Notes under the pieces: model-generated | What the model saw: only the letters and a program-made list of their open reading frames with translations | What the model was told of the DNA's origin: nothing | The model's database searches: none | NCBI GenBank assembly: GCA_016716525.1 | Contig: JADJWE010000009.1 | Location: 434,001 to 498,000 of the forward strand | Length of the DNA: 64,000 nt | Direction of reading: 5' to 3' | From: Candidatus Flexicrinis affinis | GTDB taxonomy: Bacteria > Chloroflexota > Anaerolineae > Aggregatilineales > Phototrophicaceae | Position numbers and translations under genes: made by a program | In this document: in pieces, positions 60,836 through 64,000 of the stretch | How positions within the stretch are numbered: the first letter of the stretch is position 1 | Layout of the letters: the number at the start of each line of letters is the position of its first letter

Positions 60836-61264
60836 GTGACGAAGATGGACGACCTCGTTATTCGTGTGGCAGATGGTGGCGATCTGCCGTATTTGCTTGA
60901 GAAGGATCCGCACATCACGCCGGATATGCTGCGGCGGAAGGTCGCGGCGGGCGAAGTGCTGGTCGCGTCGGTCGGCGGGGGATTGGTCGGTTATCTGCGT
61001 TGGGGCTGGTTCTGGGACAACGTGCCGTTCATGAACCTGCTGCGGCTGGATGCCGAGTGGCGGCGCAAGGGGATCGGGACGCAGCTTGTGGCGCGCTGGG
61101 AGTCCGACATGCGCGCGCTCGGCGCTGAATTCGTGCTGACCTCGACGTGGGTCAGCGAAGAGGCGCAGCACTTCTATCGAAAGCTCGGGTATCAGGACAT
61201 CGGCGGCTTCGTACTCCCGCGCGAACCGCTGGAGCTGGTGCTGTACAAGTATCTGAGTGCGTAG
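60836..61264 (+). CDS. GNAT-family N-acetyltransferase
   Basis: The 142-residue protein begins at GTG 60836 or ATG 60845. It has the GNAT core 'FMNLLRLDAEWRRKGIGTQLV' (R-x-x-G-x-G loop), 'FVLTSTWVSEEAQHFYRKLGY' and a C-terminal strand. The substrate is unknown. It stands between the two MOSC genes. Confidence 0.88.
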   Translation: MTKMDDLVIRVADGGDLPYLLEKDPHITPDMLRRKVAAGEVLVASVGGGLVGYLRWGWFWDNVPFMNLLRLDAEWRRKGIGTQLVARWESDMRALGAEFVLTSTWVSEEAQHFYRKLGYQDIGGFVLPREPLELVLYKYLSA

Positions 61265-61367
61265 TGATCTGTGGTCGTTCGTCCTGCCGGCAGGCGGACG
61301 CGGCAGGCCACGTCCCTGCACACAAGCCGAACAGCATGGGTGCCCCAAATCGAACACTCCACACGGT

Positions 61368-61408
61368 GAGCGCAACTGACAGCTGGAAACTGAATCCTGC
61401 CTACTGAA
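61368..61408. repeat. TCAG-type repeat
   Basis: AACTGACAGCTGGAAACTGA followed by ATCCTGCCTACTGAAAACC, upstream of 61408, resembles the TCAG-rich family at 41557-41700. It lies at the 3' end of the second MOSC gene. Confidence 0.45.
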
Positions 61409-61886
61409 AACCCTGCAACGTGGGCACAGGCTCGACGGACACCGGGTCGCCCACGGCGATGGTACCCGACGCGATCACCGACGCCATCATGCCGAGCCGA
61501 CCCTGCACGACGGACGGGTGCTGGCCCTGAATCGCCTCGAACTTCTCACATCCGGTGCGCGGCTCGTTGATGACGATGATGGCATCCGTGCCCAAGCGCA
61601 AGCGATCGCCGGGCTGCAGCGCGTCGACGTCGATGCCGGCAAGGATCAACTGCTCGCCCATACGCCCCGGCGCGGTCTGAAAACCTTCGCCCGACAGTTC
61701 GTCGAGGCGCTCGGCCGACATGATGTTGAGGTGGCGCTTGGGATGATGCCCGGCCTTGCGGTCGCCCGCGATGCCGTGGCTGGCCCGCAGTTGGGCATTC
61801 TCAGCCGGCTCGCGATCGTACTTGTCGTCTGACTTGACCGTGACGGACATCGGCGTAAAAACAATGCTGGCGATTTTCGCAGTCAT
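61401..61886 (-). CDS. MOSC-domain protein
   Basis: The 161-residue protein starts at ATG 61886 (GAGGGA upstream; the longer frame adds 33 residues with no domain character). It has 'HGIAGDRKAGHHPKRHLNIM', 'GRMGEQLILAGIDVDAL', the conserved Cys in 'INEPRTGCEKFEA' and 'GRLGMMASVIASGTIAVGD'. It is a paralog of the MOSC protein at 60192-60656. Confidence 0.9.
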   Translation of the reverse strand: MTAKIASIVFTPMSVTVKSDDKYDREPAENAQLRASHGIAGDRKAGHHPKRHLNIMSAERLDELSGEGFQTAPGRMGEQLILAGIDVDALQPGDRLRLGTDAIIVINEPRTGCEKFEAIQGQHPSVVQGRLGMMASVIASGTIAVGDPVSVEPVPTLQGFQ

Positions 61887-62022
61887 GACGTGGTCCCTCT
61901 TTTCCCGGATCATGGCAGTATAGCACGGGTTCTGCGTGAAGATGGGCCAGTTGGTGCACCCCGGGGAGCATGCCGTGCGGTACAATCTGGCCGATATGTG
62001 ATTTGGCTAAGGATGTGACGAT

Positions 62023-63009
62023 ATGAAGTACCGTGCATTTGGGCGTACCGGTTGGGACGTCTCGGAGGTGAGCTTTGGGGCGTGGGCGATCGGGTCGGCG
62101 TGGGGCGCGGTTGACGACAGCGAGTCGATTGCGGCGATGCACACGTGCATCGACAACGGCGTCAACCTGTTCGATACCGCCGACGTGTATGGCGACGGCC
62201 ACAGCGAGCAGTTGATCGCCAAGATTCTGCGCGAGCGCAAGGGCGACAAGGTGCGTGTGATCACCAAAGCGGGGCGCCGCCTGCCCAAGCAAACCGTCGA
62301 GGGCTATACCAAAGAAAACCTGACGGCGTGGATCGAGCGCAGCCTGACGAATTTGGGCGTCGAGTCGCTCGACCTTGTGCAGCTCCACTGCCCGCCGACC
62401 GACCTGTACTATCACCCCGAAGTGTTCGGCTATTTGGACGATCTGATGGCGGACGGGAAGATCCAGCATTACGGCGTGAGCGTCGAACGGGTGGAGGAGG
62501 CGCTCAAGGCGATCGAGTATCCGAACGTCAAGTCGGTGCAGATCATCTTCAATATGTTCCGTCATCGCCCCGCCGATCTGTTCTTCGAACAGGCGAAGGC
62601 GCGCGACGTGGCCGTGATCGCCCGCGTGCCGTTGGCATCCGGCATGCTCACCGGCAAGATGAAGCCCGATACGCAGTTCGCAAAAGACGACCACCGCAAT
62701 TTCAACCGCCATGGCGAGTCGTTCGACGTGGGCGAGACGTTCAGCGGTGTCGACTATGACACAGGGCTGGCGGCCGTCGAGGCGATCCGCGAACTGCTGC
62801 CCAAAAACGCGACGATGGCGCAGTTTGCGTTGAAGTGGATTCTGATGTTCGACGCGGTGACGACGGTCATCCCCGGCGCCAAGCGTCCGTCACAGGCAGA
62901 GGACAACTGCGCCGCCAGCGATCTCGAGCCGCTCTCGGACGCGCAGATGCACGCCATCGCCAATATCTACAATACGCTCATCCGTCCGCAAGTACATCAG
63001 CGCTGGTAG
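62023..63009 (+). CDS. Aldo/keto reductase
   Basis: The 328-residue protein is a TIM-barrel AKR with the tetrad Asp-Tyr-Lys-His visible in 'NLFDTADVYGDGHSE' (Asp and Tyr), 'RVITKAGRR' (Lys) and 'LDLVQLHCPP' (His). The NADPH-binding end is 'TVIPGAKRPSQAEDN'. It resembles YghZ/YajO-type reductases of small aldehydes and ketones. It lies 13 bp before the ornithine cyclodeaminase-like gene in the same orientation. Confidence 0.94.
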   Translation: MKYRAFGRTGWDVSEVSFGAWAIGSAWGAVDDSESIAAMHTCIDNGVNLFDTADVYGDGHSEQLIAKILRERKGDKVRVITKAGRRLPKQTVEGYTKENLTAWIERSLTNLGVESLDLVQLHCPPTDLYYHPEVFGYLDDLMADGKIQHYGVSVERVEEALKAIEYPNVKSVQIIFNMFRHRPADLFFEQAKARDVAVIARVPLASGMLTGKMKPDTQFAKDDHRNFNRHGESFDVGETFSGVDYDTGLAAVEAIRELLPKNATMAQFALKWILMFDAVTTVIPGAKRPSQAEDNCAASDLEPLSDAQMHAIANIYNTLIRPQVHQRW

Positions 63010-63022
63010 GGCGACGGACAGC

Positions 63023-63982
63023 ATGATTCGAATCCTCACCGCGGACGATCTGCGCGCTGCCCTGCCGATGCCTGCCGCCATCGACGCGATGGCCGCCGCG
63101 TTTTCAGCGTTGAGCGCCGGCGACGTCGAGCAGCCGCTTCGGACGAAACTCACGACACCGCGTGGCGTGACACTCGCAATGCCGGCCTATGCCGACGGCA
63201 CCAGCGCGCTCAAGATCGTATCGGTCTACAGCGAGAATCCGGCACGTGGCCTACCGGCCATCAACGCGCTAGTAGTCGTGCTGGACGGCGAGACTGGCCG
63301 TCCGCAAGCGTTGATCGACGGGACGGCCCTCACGGCGCTGCGCACGGGCGCGGCCAGCGGATTGGCTGCCAAGCTGTTGGCGCGGCCCGTGTCGGAAGTG
63401 CTGGGCGTGATCGGTGCGGGCGGCATGGCTCCGGCGCAGATCGAAGCCGTGTGCGCCGTCCGTCCGATTCACTTGATCCGCATTTACAGCCCGAACCGCG
63501 CCGCCGAGCTGGTCGAGCGCCTGCACGGTAACAACGGCATTGAGGTCGTTCAGGCTGGCTCGGCGCATGACGCCGCGTTCGACTCCGACATCATCATCAC
63601 GTGCACCAACAGCCACACGCCCGTGCTGACGCGCGCCGACGTCTGCCAAGGCGCGCACATTAGCGCGGTTGGCAGCTACACGCCGGCAATGGCCGAGCTG
63701 GCGCCTCAGTTAGTGCATGACGCGCGCGTGTTCATCGATCAGCACGAGGCCGCATGGGCGGAGGCGGGCGAACTGATTCAGGCGCGCGATGGCGGTCTGC
63801 TCGATCCTGCGAACGTCCACGAAATCGGGGCCTTGGTGCGTGGCGAGACTCCCGGGCGCACGCGCCCCGAAGAAATCACCGTGTTCAAGTCGGTCGGCGT
63901 GGCCGCGCAGGATCTGTACGCGGCCAGCGCGGCGTTGATCGCCGCCGAGGAGCGCGGGATCGGCACGTTGGTGGACATGTAG
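63023..63982 (+). CDS. Ornithine cyclodeaminase / mu-crystallin family protein
   Basis: The 319-residue protein has 'AMPAYADGTSALKIVSVY' (with the catalytic Lys), 'LIDGTALTALRTGAASGLAAKLL', the Rossmann loop 'VLGVIGAGGMAPAQIEAV' and 'AHISAVGSYTPAMAEL'. These define the NAD(P)-dependent OCD/CrYM family. Members include ornithine cyclodeaminase, alanine dehydrogenase and ketimine reductases; this one cannot be assigned further. It is complete and ends 18 bp before the window edge. Confidence 0.93.
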   Translation: MIRILTADDLRAALPMPAAIDAMAAAFSALSAGDVEQPLRTKLTTPRGVTLAMPAYADGTSALKIVSVYSENPARGLPAINALVVVLDGETGRPQALIDGTALTALRTGAASGLAAKLLARPVSEVLGVIGAGGMAPAQIEAVCAVRPIHLIRIYSPNRAAELVERLHGNNGIEVVQAGSAHDAAFDSDIIITCTNSHTPVLTRADVCQGAHISAVGSYTPAMAELAPQLVHDARVFIDQHEAAWAEAGELIQARDGGLLDPANVHEIGALVRGETPGRTRPEEITVFKSVGVAAQDLYAASAALIAAEERGIGTLVDM

Positions 63983-64000
63983 ATAGTTAAGAGGAGTCAG

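Overview
The window reads as chromosome of an uncultured, GC-rich bacterium, most likely a member of Chloroflexota (Anaerolineae-like). This is inferred from the mix of Thr/Pro-rich 'TPTATPT' lipoproteins and kinases with SH3-like repeats, a T-box leader on an archaeal-type aspartyl-tRNA synthetase, a PurL-PurQ fusion, DUF348/G5/3D cell-wall proteins and many intergenic palindromic repeats. No sequence search was run, so the taxonomy is inference.

Layout. 1-7.5 kb: a response regulator followed by a giant multi-GAF/PAS sensor that runs off the left edge. 7.7-9.8 kb: a secreted SH3-repeat protein and a CcdA-type membrane protein. 9.9-14.8 kb: purE with a YabE-like protein, then a nucleoside hydrolase / PfkB kinase / phosphotriesterase-like salvage cassette. 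15-20 kb: an iron-sulfur membrane protein with a small lipoprotein, an APH-like kinase, a YCII protein, an orphan WXG100 protein and a CoA-binding protein. 20.1-21 kb: a complete insertion sequence. 21.1-30.9 kb: a minus-strand purine operon purL/Q-purB-purC-purF plus an M23 peptidase. 31-37 kb: GNAT, DinB, lipoprotein, aquaporin, a histidine-kinase-like protein and a PknB-type kinase. 37.3-38.9 kb: Asp T-box and aspartyl-tRNA synthetase. 39-46 kb: MoxR ATPase, uppS, frr, and a tight PIN-TRAM / cysS / racemase / rlmB operon. 46-49 kb: two glycosyltransferases, the second visibly richer in A+T. 49-55 kb: malic enzyme, cold-shock protein with long leader, SDR, a divergent pair of envelope proteins and tRNA-Arg. 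55-64 kb: HEAT protein, AlkZ-like protein, a three-gene cluster of poorly known function, two MOSC proteins around a GNAT, an aldo/keto reductase and an ornithine-cyclodeaminase family enzyme.

The most striking feature lies in the purine operon. Three small cassettes of about 480-530 bp each carry one PD-(D/E)XK-type nuclease-like domain between imperfect terminal inverted repeats built from short palindromic repeats. Two cassettes (DUF559 domains, repeat core CCCCTCTCCCT/AGGGAGAGGGG) are inserted in frame inside the purL-purQ fusion gene, at the boundary between the PurL halves and at the PurL/PurQ junction. A bare copy of the same palindrome is inserted in frame at a third place in the gene. 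The other cassette carries a GxxExxY protein flanked by inverted CCACAGAG-type repeats and sits between purB and purC. I interpret these as repeat-borne, nuclease-carrying mini-elements that tolerate or exploit in-frame insertion into essential genes. The structure is seen directly; the mobility is inference.
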